This document shows positions 53,976-62,054 of a stretch of 64,000 nt of DNA, piece after piece. Made by a program: the position numbers and the translations under genes. The DNA lies in the NCBI RefSeq assembly GCF_001664485.1, contig NZ_CP013630.1, positions 499,001 through 563,000 of the forward strand, given 5' to 3'. The notes under the pieces are model-generated. The model saw only the letters and a list, made by a program, of their open reading frames with translations. It was not told where the DNA came from and ran no database searches. Origin of the DNA: Rhizobium sp. N324. Its GTDB lineage: Bacteria > Pseudomonadota > Alphaproteobacteria > Rhizobiales > Rhizobiaceae. Each line of letters begins with the position of its first letter. The first letter of the stretch is position 1.

Positions 53976-54260
53976 TTACTCAATTGATGAAGCCATGACC
54001 GCTACACCAAACGGAACGAGAAACGCAGGGATGGCATGAAGCATTTTTGCCAGACCGATCCATCGGCTGAAAAATGCGGCTACCTGATTGTCGGGAGTTT
54101 CAAAAAAATCGTGAATGGCCTCGAGAACGGACATAGATTGCCACTCTCCCGTTTTCATATAATCAAAAACGGAAGCTCCCAGCATTACGCATCCAAGGCC
54201 GAGAAAACCTATAATAATGATCCCCCTGATGATCATCCCGTTGGCCGATGCGTTACTCAC
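53976..54260 (-). CDS. Small inner-membrane hypothetical protein
   Basis: The protein is 94 aa from GTG 54260, with GAGGGA just upstream. Two hydrophobic segments (IIRGIIIIGFLGLGCVMLGA and the C-terminal AIPAFLVPFGVAVMA) flank a charged middle. No family was recognised. Its base composition is poorer in GC than its neighbours, in keeping with an acquired segment. Confidence 0.5.
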   Translation of the reverse strand: MSNASANGMIIRGIIIIGFLGLGCVMLGASVFDYMKTGEWQSMSVLEAIHDFFETPDNQVAAFFSRWIGLAKMLHAIPAFLVPFGVAVMASSIE

Positions 54261-54441
54261 GGTTCCCTCTCTCTCGTTACTGAAAATACCAATAGCCCCG
54301 AGACGATCAAGTCAATTCCTTTATGCATCACCATCCCGCGGCCGTGACATCGCGTTTCTACACCGCACCTGTTGCCGGCGGCATCATGTTGCCCTGCTTG
54401 CGGTATTTGGGTAAACCAACATCACTTCCGCTTTTGTTGGA

Positions 54442-54615
54442 TCAGCCCCGGTCATGGATGACGCACGAAACCCGTATCGTCTCAGAGAAGGGCGAAAGGT
54501 CTACCGGCAAGTCGGCCGCGAAGCGCTGGCCTCTCAACTTGTCGACCAAATGTAGCGGGACGCGGCGCTTGAATTGCGCGTTAGCGGTTCCCTTCCGTGT
54601 TGTCTGTTTAGCCAT
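54442..54615 (-). pseudogene. N-terminal remnant of a tyrosine integrase, next to tRNA-Thr
   Basis: The 57-codon frame from ATG 54615 reads MAKQTTRKGTANAQFKRRVP followed by LRGQRFAADLPVD. This resembles the DUF6538 start of many phage/island integrases (TRKGT.N.QFRRRVP..). It ends in a stop after HDRG, with no core-binding or catalytic domain. It lies 110 bp beyond the 3' end of the tRNA, the normal position of an island integrase. Confidence 0.6.
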
Positions 54616-54724
54616 TCGAAACGCCATTGATCTGCCGTGTGTCCCTGTGGTGGGGTTCAGTCGGCAGCTATCGAGACATTGATATCATTGAATGAATAAC
54701 GAAATCAAAGAAGAAAGGGAAAAA

Positions 54725-54800
54725 TGGTGCCGCTTGCAGGACTCGAACCTGCGACCCCATCATTACGAATGATGTGCTCTACCACCTGAGCTAAAGCGGC
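54725..54800 (-). tRNA. tRNA-Thr, anticodon CGU
   Basis: The 76-nt cloverleaf is on the minus strand. It has acceptor stem GCCGCTT/AAGCGGC with discriminator A and encoded CCA, D-arm GCTCAGGTGGTAGAGC, anticodon arm CATCA-TTCGTAA-TGATG, variable loop GGGTC and T-arm GCAGG-TTCGAGT-CCTGC. All four stems pair fully. Anticodon CGU reads ACG threonine codons. Confidence 0.97.
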
Positions 54801-54921
54801 ATCTCAGGGCCGAAGCATGCGGCCCGCGATTTGCATGGCGCTGATACAGCCATTGTCCGAAGATTTCAAGCGCCCTGTCATGGCTTTGGCAAAAAAGAGG
54901 GCAGGGTGTGGAAGACTGCCC

Positions 54922-55881
54922 TCAGAGTGCCAGCCGGGCGCGGGCGGCCTTATATTCGGCTTCCAGCCGGTCGACGAGTCTGGCCACCGGCTCGACGGCC
55001 TTGACGGCGCCGATGCCCTGGCCGCTGCCCCAGATGTCCTTCCAGGCCTTGGCGCCGCCGACCGCCTGCTCGAAATCCATCTTCGAGACATCGGCGGCGG
55101 GCAGGTTGTCCGGGTCCATGCCAGCGGCGACGATCGAGGGTTTGAGATAGTTGCCGTGCACGCCGGTGAAATAGTTGGAATAGACGATATCGCCGGCAGC
55201 GCCTTCGACGATCGCCTGCTTGTAGGCCTCGGCGGCGCGCGCTTCTTCAGTGGCGATGAAGGGCGAGCCGATATAGGCCATGTCGGCGCCCATCGCTTCT
55301 GCGGCGAGGATGGCGCCGCCGGTGGAGATCGCGCCGGCGAGCAGCAGCGGTCCGTCGAACCATTCGCGGATTTCCTGGACGAGGGCAAAGGGCGACAGCG
55401 TGCCGGCATGGCCGCCGGCGCCGGCCGCCACCGCGATCAGCCCGTCGGCGCCCTTGCGGATGGCCGAATGGGCGTGGCGGTTGTTGATAATGTCGTGCAG
55501 CACGATGCCGCCATAGGAGTGCACCGCGGCATTGACCTCCGGCACGGCGCCGAGCGAGGAGATGACAACAGGCACCTTGTATTTGACGCAGAGCGACAGG
55601 TCATGCTCCAGCCGCTTGTTCGACATATGGACGATCTGGTTGACGGCAAAGGGGGCGGCCGGCCTGTCGGGATGGGCGGCGTCGTGGCGGGCGAGCTCTT
55701 CGGTGATCTCGGCCAGCCATTCGTCGAGTTGGCTTGCCGGCCGGGCGTTCAGCGCCGGAAACGCCCCGATCACACCAGCCTTGCATTGCGCCAGCGTCAG
55801 CGTGGGATGCGAGATGATGAACAGCGGCGAGCCGATGACCGGCAGTCTCAATTTGTCGCTGAGGATCGGGGGCAGAGCCAT
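54922..55881 (-). CDS. Nitronate monooxygenase / 2-nitropropane dioxygenase-like flavoprotein
   Basis: The protein is 319 aa from ATG 55881. An ATG at 55896 would place the start inside the operator and lacks a ribosome site. The FMN-binding TIM barrel has LRLPVIGSPLFIISHP, VAAGAGGHAGTLSPFAL with the conserved His, LLAGAISTGGAILAAEAMGA and GADMAYIGSPFIAT. NMO-family enzymes oxidise alkyl nitronates. Related members are enoyl-ACP reductase-like. The preceding dyad resembles the one before fadD. Confidence 0.88.
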   Translation of the reverse strand: MALPPILSDKLRLPVIGSPLFIISHPTLTLAQCKAGVIGAFPALNARPASQLDEWLAEITEELARHDAAHPDRPAAPFAVNQIVHMSNKRLEHDLSLCVKYKVPVVISSLGAVPEVNAAVHSYGGIVLHDIINNRHAHSAIRKGADGLIAVAAGAGGHAGTLSPFALVQEIREWFDGPLLLAGAISTGGAILAAEAMGADMAYIGSPFIATEEARAAEAYKQAIVEGAAGDIVYSNYFTGVHGNYLKPSIVAAGMDPDNLPAADVSKMDFEQAVGGAKAWKDIWGSGQGIGAVKAVEPVARLVDRLEAEYKAARARLAL

Positions 55882-55894
55882 GCTTGATGATTCC

Positions 55895-55918
55895 ATTGAC
55901 GTTTACGAAAACGTCAAT
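55895..55918. promoter_or_regulatory. ATTGACGTTT/AAACGTCAAT dyad at the nitronate monooxygenase promoter
   Basis: Two perfect 10-bp arms, ATTGACGTTT and AAACGTCAAT, flank a 4-bp centre, 14 bp upstream of ATG 55881. The core TTGACG...CGTCAA is also present at 28401-28416 before fadD. The site would overlap the promoter, so repression is likely. Confidence 0.65.
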
Positions 55919-56167
55919 CTCATAACAGAGAAGAAAGGCCGATAAAAGAGCGGCCGCCACGCCTTCGTCGATTTCTGCCCGAATATATGCGGCTGACAAA
56001 GCTGGTAGAATAAGGTTCGCAAGCGGTGAAACCGGGCGATTATCCCCGTCGATCCGCTGCAGCCGGGCCTGCAAGGCTTGCGGTTTGCCGCGCTTGCCGC
56101 TACCGAATTTTGATGGAGAACGGCGGGGATTGCAGTCCGATGCCGGGTTCAAGGTGAAGGACTTGAA

Positions 56168-57361
56168 GTGAGCGGATTAGAAACGGCCATCAGAACAGCG
56201 CTCGACAATTCCGATCGCGACAATCCGGAGGTTCGAGCGAGGATCTATCAGTCGGCCCGCCAGGCGCTTGAAGCCGGCCTGCGCAAGCAGGATATCACGG
56301 ATACCGAGGTCGTTGCCCATCATCGCCATCGCCTGGAAAGCACCATCCATGCCATCGAAAGCGAGGAGCGCGACCGCCTGCACCCGCGCCAGAGGCCGCC
56401 TGAGGTGCCCGTGCCGCCCGTCGTGGAAATGCCGCCGCCGCCGGTTCATAAGGGGGATGCCGGCGATATCGACATCGACAGTCCTGTGGCCGCAGGCGAG
56501 AGCCGCGCTCCCGAGGTGGCCCACGGCCGCGGCGACGAGTTCAGCCTCGACGACGTTCATGCCGGCCGTGCCGATCACCTCGCAGCCGCCCCCGTCGGCG
56601 AGGAGCGGCTTGCCCGCGGTCAGCGCGCCACCAATATGGATTTCCGCCCGGAGCGGGCGGCAGGCCGCCGCAAGCCGCGCAAATTCTTTTCCAGGCTTCT
56701 CGTCTGGTGCGTGCTGCTGGCCTTCATCGGCATCGGCGCCTGGTGGGCGCATACATCAGGCCTGCTGATGACAGCCGCCGAGCGCGACACCAGCGTCGCC
56801 AATCCGCCTGCCAGCACCCAGCCGGAGGATTTCACCGGCAATGACGACAGCGCCGGCAATGCCGCGCCGCATACCGACGAGCCGGTGACCATCGATCCGC
56901 AGAACAGCTTTTCGGCCGATTGGATCCCACTGTTCAAGCCCGATGACGCCGACAAGATCCAGAGCGGCCCGCGGGCGCGCACCGAAAAGATCGCCGAGAA
57001 CGACGGGCCTGCCGTTCGCCTGATTTCGCAAAGCGGTGCGGCCGACGGCAATATCTCGATCAGCGTGCCGGCCTCGGTGCTGCAGCAGCTTGCCGGCAAA
57101 TCCTCGACGATCGCGCTGACGCTGCAATCCACCACCGACGAGCCGACGCAGGTGACCGTCGAATGCAATTTCCAGTCGCTCGGCAATTGCGCCCGCCATC
57201 GCTTCAACGTCACCCGCGAAAAGTCGGATGCGCTGCTGCAGGTGAAATTCGACCGCTCGCTGGCGCCGAACGCGCCGGGCACGCTTGTTATCAACAGCGA
57301 TCTCGACGGCAAGGCGCGCGGCATCAACCTCTTCGCCATCCGCATCCTGCCGGGGCAATAA
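56168..57361 (+). CDS. Single-pass membrane protein with disordered N-terminal half
   Basis: The protein is 397 aa from GTG 56168, with GAAGGA six nt upstream. Residues 1-70 are helical and charged, then a Pro/Val-rich linker (PEVPVPPVVEMPPPPV). A basic stretch RRKPRKFF leads to one transmembrane helix near residues 181-200 (LLVWCVLLAFIGIGAWWA). The about 185-residue C-terminal part would be periplasmic. It has a beta-rich region (SIALTLQSTTDEPTQVTVE-like, given in part) with two Cys (VECNFQSLGNCARH) that could form a disulfide. Family unknown. The AKP-type repeat following its stop suggests a lost tail. Confidence 0.7.
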   Translation: MSGLETAIRTALDNSDRDNPEVRARIYQSARQALEAGLRKQDITDTEVVAHHRHRLESTIHAIESEERDRLHPRQRPPEVPVPPVVEMPPPPVHKGDAGDIDIDSPVAAGESRAPEVAHGRGDEFSLDDVHAGRADHLAAAPVGEERLARGQRATNMDFRPERAAGRRKPRKFFSRLLVWCVLLAFIGIGAWWAHTSGLLMTAAERDTSVANPPASTQPEDFTGNDDSAGNAAPHTDEPVTIDPQNSFSADWIPLFKPDDADKIQSGPRARTEKIAENDGPAVRLISQSGAADGNISISVPASVLQQLAGKSSTIALTLQSTTDEPTQVTVECNFQSLGNCARHRFNVTREKSDALLQVKFDRSLAPNAPGTLVINSDLDGKARGINLFAIRILPGQ

Positions 57362-57365
57362 TCCC

Positions 57366-57485
57366 AGCCTCGGCGAAGCCGATGGCGCCGGCTCCGGCGA
57401 AGCCGGTAGCCCCAGCCCCGGCAAAGCCGGTGGCCCCAGCCTCGGCAAAGCCGATGGCCTCGCCCCCAGCCTCGGCGAAGCTGAC
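57366..57485 (+). repeat. Short tandem repeat (24-bp unit) after the stop of 56168-57361
   Basis: About five copies of a unit like AGCCTCGGCAAAGCCGATGG plus CCCC or GCC occur. In the +1 frame they would read PAKPVAPAPAKPVAPASAKP. In the actual frame they are untranslated. One unit has a 6-bp insertion. Confidence 0.75.
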
Positions 57486-57502
57486 GGCTTTCCGCCCGCC
57501 GC

Positions 57503-58384
57503 CTACTTCAGGAATCCGGGCCCCGAGCCGATGATCTCCTTATCGACCTCGCCGAGCGCCTTCTCATCCTTGCCGTCATAATCCATCCTGTTCAGCATGT
57601 GGCGGATGAGTTCGAGGCGCGTCCGCCGCTTGTCGTTGGCGCGGATCACCGTCCAGGGCGCGAAATCCGTATGGGTTTCCTTCAGCATGCGGTCGCGCTT
57701 TTCGCTGTAATCGCGCCACTTCGTCAACGCGGCGATGTCCATCGACGACAGTTTCCAGACTTTCAGCGGATCGTGCCTGCGGTCGTGGAAGCGCTTCAGC
57801 TGCATTTCGCGGCCGATATCGAGATAGAATTTGAAGAAGAAGATGCCCTCATGGGCGATGATCTTTTCGAGCTGCGGCGCCTGCTTGAGAAAATCCTCAT
57901 ATTGCTGCGGCGTACAGAAGCCCATGACCGGCTCGACGCCGGCGCGGTTGTACCAGGAGCGGTCGAACAGCACGAATTCGCCTGCGGTCGGAAACTGCGC
58001 GACATAACGCTGGAAATACCATTGCCCCTGTTCGCGCTCGGTCGGCTTGGTCAGCGCCACGACGCGGGCAAGGCGGGGGTTCATATTCTCCGAGGAGGCC
58101 GAGATCGCGCCGCCCTTGCCGGCCGCATCGCGCCCTTCGAACAGCGCCATCACCCGCTTGCCTGATGCCTGCAGCCAGAACTGCACCTTGACGAGCTCGA
58201 TCTGCAGCTTTTCCAGCTGCTCGACATAGTCCTCTTCCTTCAGCTTCTTCTTGTGGGGAAAGTCGCCGGAGGCAAGCGCGTGTTCCTCCACCCAGTCCGG
58301 CAGGATGGGATCGTCGACATCGAAGATGCGTTGCTTTCCGCGGATCTCCAGCTCCACGGCCCTGCTTTCGACGGTCTCGGCCAT
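57503..58384 (-). CDS. ppk2: Polyphosphate kinase 2
   Basis: The protein is 293 aa from ATG 58384, preceded by AGGAGGAG. The PPK2 core begins [19 protein letters not shown]. The Walker A-like motif is [15 protein letters not shown], then [20 protein letters not shown], the [20 protein letters not shown] lid region (R-x-W-Y) and [16 protein letters not shown]2 class I enzymes use polyphosphate to make ATP/GTP from diphosphates or the reverse. It is near phoR-pst, but convergent with the membrane-protein gene and separately transcribed. Confidence 0.93.
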   Translation of the reverse strand: MAETVESRAVELEIRGKQRIFDVDDPILPDWVEEHALASGDFPHKKKLKEEDYVEQLEKLQIELVKVQFWLQASGKRVMALFEGRDAAGKGGAISASSENMNPRLARVVALTKPTEREQGQWYFQRYVAQFPTAGEFVLFDRSWYNRAGVEPVMGFCTPQQYEDFLKQAPQLEKIIAHEGIFFFKFYLDIGREMQLKRFHDRRHDPLKVWKLSSMDIAALTKWRDYSEKRDRMLKETHTDFAPWTVIRANDKRRTRLELIRHMLNRMDYDGKDEKALGEVDKEIIGSGPGFLK

Positions 58385-58591
58385 ATGCTCCTCCTTAAGC
58401 TCGATCGGTTCTTTCCTGCAGGCGAACATATTTACCGTTGGAAATCAAATCTCTCGCATTCGCCGATCATTTTTCGTCGGTTTCGGCTGCGGCCTTTCGC
58501 ATCGAAGCGGCAGCCCGAAAATTTCTGTCATGAATTGCCGCTATCAGGCAGAGTTCAATATAAGAAACACGAATCGACGCCGCGAGGGCAC

Positions 58592-59848
58592 TTGCAAGAC
58601 GAAACTCCGTGGAGAAAAAGCCTGTTGGCGCGCATCCGGCGCGAGCGGCCGGTGCTGCTGGCGGCGATCCTCAGCGCGCTTGCCGCGATTGCCGCCGGCA
58701 TGAACAAATGGGTTGTGCTCGGCCTCCTGCTTGTCATGATCGTCACCGCGCTTTTCAATGAGGCGCCCGTCATCAAGGACGAACCGGCCGAGCCGGTGGA
58801 GATTGCGCCGGAGGTGCCGCCGAGCCGGCTGCCTGAGGTGTCCGCCACGCTCGCCGGCCTCGATATTCCGGTCATGGTGCTGTCGGACGACGCCTCGGTG
58901 CTCTTCCAGAACCGCGCTGCCGAAAAGGCCTTCGGCGAGGTGGCGCTCGGCGCCCATATTTCCGGCCGCATGCGTTCGCCCGGCGTGCTCGACATGGTGC
59001 GCGAAACCATCGCCACCAACGCGCCGAACCAGATCGAGCATGCCGAGCGGCTGCCGTCGGAGCGCGTCTATATCGTCCGCAGCGCGCCCGTCGAAGTTTC
59101 GGCCGAAGGCGGGCCGCATGAGCGCTATTTCATCCTCTCCTTCCGCGATATTTCAGAGGTGCGCCGGATCGACCGCATGCGGTCGGATTTCGTCGCCAAT
59201 GCCAGCCATGAGCTGCGCACGCCGCTTGCGTCGCTGCGCGGCTTCATCGAGACCATTCAGGGACCGGCGAAGAACGATCTGAAGGCGCAGGCGCGTTTTC
59301 TCGCCATCATGTTCGATCAGACGACGCGCATGAGCCGGCTGGTCGACGACCTGCTGTCGCTCTCGCGACTGGAGCTGAAATCGCATATCGCGCCGGATGA
59401 GAAGGTCGATCTGGTGCCGCTGCTCGGCCATGTCCGGGATTCGCTGGTGCCGCTCGCAAAAGATGTCGGCGTCGACATCGACCTGCATCTGCCCGACGGC
59501 AAGGTCGAGGTGCTGGGAGACCGTGACGAGCTTGTCCAGGTGTTCGAGAACCTGATGGAGAACGCCTGCAAATACGGCCAGGAGGGCAAGACCGTCGATG
59601 TCTGGCTGAAGAACGGCGCCGGTGAGCCCGTCGAGGTCAGCATCGTCGACAAGGGGCCGGGCATCCCTGCCGAGCATGTGCCGCGCCTGACGGAACGCTT
59701 CTATCGCGTCAGCATCGAGGACAGCCGCTCGAAAAAAGGCACCGGCCTCGGCCTCGCCATCGTCAAACACATCCTCACCCGCCACCGCGCCCGACTGATC
59801 GTCAAGTCCGAAGTCGGCAAGGGTACTGATTTTACAGTTCGGTTCTAA
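58592..59848 (+). CDS. phoR: Phosphate-regulon sensor histidine kinase
   Basis: From TTG 58592 (AGGG just upstream) the protein is 418 aa, the usual rhizobial PhoR length. The open frame extends upstream without a good start, so the start is uncertain. Two hydrophobic segments near residues 17-55 are followed by a PAS-like domain (MVLSDDASVLFQNRAAEKAF). HisKA carries the phospho-acceptor in FVANASHELRTPLASLRGFI. HATPase_c has NLMENACKYG, DKGPGIP and GTGLGLAIVKHIL. It should phosphorylate PhoB. pstS-pstC-pstA follow after a 1-kb gap that holds an unusual insertion. Confidence 0.92.
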   Translation: MQDETPWRKSLLARIRRERPVLLAAILSALAAIAAGMNKWVVLGLLLVMIVTALFNEAPVIKDEPAEPVEIAPEVPPSRLPEVSATLAGLDIPVMVLSDDASVLFQNRAAEKAFGEVALGAHISGRMRSPGVLDMVRETIATNAPNQIEHAERLPSERVYIVRSAPVEVSAEGGPHERYFILSFRDISEVRRIDRMRSDFVANASHELRTPLASLRGFIETIQGPAKNDLKAQARFLAIMFDQTTRMSRLVDDLLSLSRLELKSHIAPDEKVDLVPLLGHVRDSLVPLAKDVGVDIDLHLPDGKVEVLGDRDELVQVFENLMENACKYGQEGKTVDVWLKNGAGEPVEVSIVDKGPGIPAEHVPRLTERFYRVSIEDSRSKKGTGLGLAIVKHILTRHRARLIVKSEVGKGTDFTVRF

Positions 59849-59866
59849 TGACCGAATGGAGAGGCT

Positions 59867-59973
59867 GCCCCTCACCCTAACCCTCTCCCCGCAGGCGGGG
59901 AGAGGGGACCTGTCGCTCTCGTATGGCACGTCCCCTCTCCCCGTAAAACGGGGAGAGGGTTAGGGTGAGGGGC
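59867..59973. repeat. Dispersed palindromic element, copy A5 (symmetrical composite)
   Basis: The 107-bp unit is bounded by perfect 25-bp inverted ends starting GCCCCTCACCCTAACCCTCT and ending AGAGGGTTAGGGTGAGGGGC. Internally it has CCGCAGGCGGG and ACGTCCCC hairpins. It looks like the left half of an A-element facing itself. Its right half is the left boundary of the DUF559 cassette. Confidence 0.85.
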
Positions 59974-60467
59974 AAATCACACGGAACGACATCGATGAGA
60001 GGCCCCAAGCCGAAAACCACCGCCCGAGCGCGATCGTTGCGTCAGTCGGACAACGACGCGGAAGGCAAACTATGGAACGAGCTGCGCGATCGGCGGCTCA
60101 ACGGACATAAATTCGTCCGGCAATTGCCGATCGGCCCCTATTTTGCGGATTTCGCCTGCCGTGAAATGCGGCTGGTGATCGAAATCGACGGCAGCCAACA
60201 CGCAGGCAATCGACGCGACGCAATTCGGGATGTCTTCATGACCGGCAACGGCTGGTCGGTCGTTCGCTTCTGGAATGTGGACGTGCTGAGGGAGCTGTCG
60301 TCCGTGCTGGAGACGATCGTTGCGATCTGCGAGGGACGGCTGGTCGAACGTGTCGAGGCGACGGATTTGCGGTTCTTTCCGGCTGCGGGCGAATAGCGAT
60401 GGCGTGCCATGTGATTTGCCCCTCACCCTAACCCTCTCCCCGTTTTAACGGGGAGAGGGGACGTGCC
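59925..60467. mobile_element. DUF559 cassette bounded by ~60-bp near-perfect inverted repeats
   Basis: 59925-59984 and 60407-60467 are reverse complements except for one substitution (CCGTG versus CCATG) and one inserted A. The interior (423 bp) is filled by the DUF559 gene plus short flanks. The inverted repeats comprise half an A-type palindromic element and extend 7-11 bp past its edge (CAAATCACA / TGTGATTTG). This is a transposon-like layout without a recognised transposase. Confidence 0.6.
59995..60396 (+). CDS. DUF559 (Vsr/restriction-endonuclease-like fold) protein
   Basis: The protein is 133 aa from ATG 59995. A start at 59965 would lie inside the palindromic element. It shows the DUF559 pattern: RQSDNDAEGKLWNELRDRRL, GHKFVRQLPIGPYFADFACR, MRLVIEIDGSQH and NGWSVVRFWNVDVLRELSSV. 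The Asp of ADFAC and the Glu/Asp of IEIDG fit a PD-(D/E)xK nuclease site. DUF559 proteins are related to the very-short-patch-repair endonuclease family, but activities are unproven. It is wholly enclosed between inverted repeat copies, in the middle of the phoR-pstS region. Confidence 0.85.
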   Translation: MRGPKPKTTARARSLRQSDNDAEGKLWNELRDRRLNGHKFVRQLPIGPYFADFACREMRLVIEIDGSQHAGNRRDAIRDVFMTGNGWSVVRFWNVDVLRELSSVLETIVAICEGRLVERVEATDLRFFPAAGE

Positions 60468-60557
60468 CTACGCGATGTGTGCGAGGGACGGAGAGGGTGC
60501 GGCTATCCTCCTTCGCCCCGCAAGCGGGGAGAAGGTGCCGGCAGGCGGATGAGGGGC
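60418..60557 (+). repeat. Dispersed palindromic element, copy A6
   Basis: The 140-bp full-length copy has GCCCCTCACCC... to ...GGATGAGGGGC ends, as in A1. Its first 50 bp are the right inverted repeat of the DUF559 cassette. The bases after it (CAAACACACGGTACGA) resemble those after A5 (CAAATCACACGGAACGA). Confidence 0.85.
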
Positions 60558-60718
60558 AAACACACGGTACGATCTCAATGAAAGGATGCAAAGAGTTCCC
60601 ACTTTTGGTGTGCTTGGTGTATTTGCAATGCAAGGTAGATCGGCGGCCAAAAGTCAGATCCTTGATGACGCGCCGTTCGAAGTGCGTTTAAATTCATATT
60701 AAATATCAATAACATAAC

Positions 60719-60736
60719 CTGTCACAAATGTTTCAC
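60719..60736 (+). promoter_or_regulatory. Pho box upstream of pstS
   Basis: CTGTCACAAATGTTTCAC has two 7-bp half-sites of the PhoB type (consensus CTGTCAT) spaced by 4 A/T-rich bases. It lies 119-136 bp before the pstS start. It indicates PhoR/PhoB activation at low phosphate. Confidence 0.75.
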
Positions 60737-60854
60737 CGATTTGACATAAAAGGACGGTGCTTACAGCGCTAAGAGAGTCCCGCCGATGAAAAAAGGCACT
60801 GCGAGGGCCTCTCGAAAGGCCGCACTCACACAAGCCCAATGCGGGAGATTTCTA

Positions 60855-61889
60855 ATGAACACCTTCAAGCTCACCGTTGCCGCGCTCGCTGCAACCGCCG
60901 CTTTCGCTGGCGCTGCCGTCGCCCGCGACCAGATTCAGGTTGCCGGTTCGTCCACCGTCCTGCCTTACGCAAAGATCGTTGCTGAGTCCTTCGGCGAAAC
61001 CTTCACCAACTTCAAGACGCCGGTCGTCGAATCCGGCGGCACGGGCGCTGGTCTGAAGGAATTCTGCAAGGGCGTCGGCGAAGACACGATTGACATTGCC
61101 AACGCTTCGCGTCCGATCAACAAGAACGAAGCCGAAGCCTGCAAGGCTGCCGGCGTGACCGACATTCAGGAAGTCAAGATCGGTTATGACGGCATCGTCT
61201 TCGCAACCGACTCTTCCAACCCGGATGTCGCCTACGTTCCCGCCGACATCTACAAGGCCCTCGCAGCCCAGGTCGTCGTCGACGGCAAGCTCGTCGCCAA
61301 CCCCTACAAGAAGTGGTCTGAAGTCAACCCGAAGCTTCCGGCTGTTGATATCGCCGCCTACATCCCGGGCGAAAAGCACGGTACCCGCGAAGTCTTCGAA
61401 CAGAATGTTCTCGCTGCCGGCTGCAAGGCTTCGGGCGCAACCGACGTCATCGCCAAGGAAATCTCCGACAAGGCCGCTCAGACGAAGGCCTGCGTCGCAG
61501 TCCGCAAGGACGGCGCTGCTGTCGACATCGACGGCGACTATCCGGAAACGCTCGCCCGCATCGCCGCCAACAAGACCGGCGTCGGCGTATTCGGCCTCTC
61601 CTTCTATGAAAACAACGCCGACAAGCTCAAGGTTGCCAGCATGAGCGGTATCGTTCCGTCGACGGAAACGATCGCCAACGGCACCTATCCGGTTTCCCGC
61701 CCGCTGTTCTTCTACGTCAAGAAGGCACATCTCGGCGCCGTTCCCGGCCTGAAGGAATACGTCAACTTCTTCGTATCCGACCAGATGATCGGCCCCGACA
61801 GCCCGCTCGTCGAATACGGCCTGGTTGCCGCTCCCGATGCCGAGCGCGACGCGATCCGCAAGGACGTCGAAGCCGGCAAGTCCATGTAA
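60855..61889 (+). CDS. pstS: Periplasmic phosphate-binding protein
   Basis: The protein is 344 aa from ATG 60855, with GGGAGA eight nt upstream. An upstream frame from 60786 was rejected. It has signal peptide MNTFKLTVAALAATAAFAGA with cleavage after AVA. The mature part begins RDQIQVAGSSTVLPYAKIVA, with the phosphate-contact segments GSSTVLP, SGGTGAGLKEF and ANASRPI. It fits the PstS/SphX-like high-affinity binding protein. It is the first gene of pstSCA and is preceded by a Pho box. Confidence 0.95.
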   Translation: MNTFKLTVAALAATAAFAGAAVARDQIQVAGSSTVLPYAKIVAESFGETFTNFKTPVVESGGTGAGLKEFCKGVGEDTIDIANASRPINKNEAEACKAAGVTDIQEVKIGYDGIVFATDSSNPDVAYVPADIYKALAAQVVVDGKLVANPYKKWSEVNPKLPAVDIAAYIPGEKHGTREVFEQNVLAAGCKASGATDVIAKEISDKAAQTKACVAVRKDGAAVDIDGDYPETLARIAANKTGVGVFGLSFYENNADKLKVASMSGIVPSTETIANGTYPVSRPLFFYVKKAHLGAVPGLKEYVNFFVSDQMIGPDSPLVEYGLVAAPDAERDAIRKDVEAGKSM

Positions 61890-62054
61890 TGACTTTGCCG
61901 GCGCGGCGCTGCAAAGCCCGCGCCGGCATTGCCTTGTCCCTTCGTGCCGGCGTTTCCGGTGCGGCAGGGTTGAATTCATTCCGCATGATTGGAAGCTGAA
62001 GGCAGGCCGATGAGGCTGCCGGGCTTTGGGGCTACGGGCCTGGGGACGTAACGA

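Noticed and set aside
54323..54682. Plus-strand 119-aa frame across the integrase remnant
   Set aside because: No ribosome site or family motif was seen, and the minus strand shows integrase-like sequence there.
58253..58591. N-terminal extension of phoR by 113 residues
   Set aside because: It overlaps the ppk2 gene start on the other strand and has low coding quality. A start at 58592 gives the usual PhoR length.
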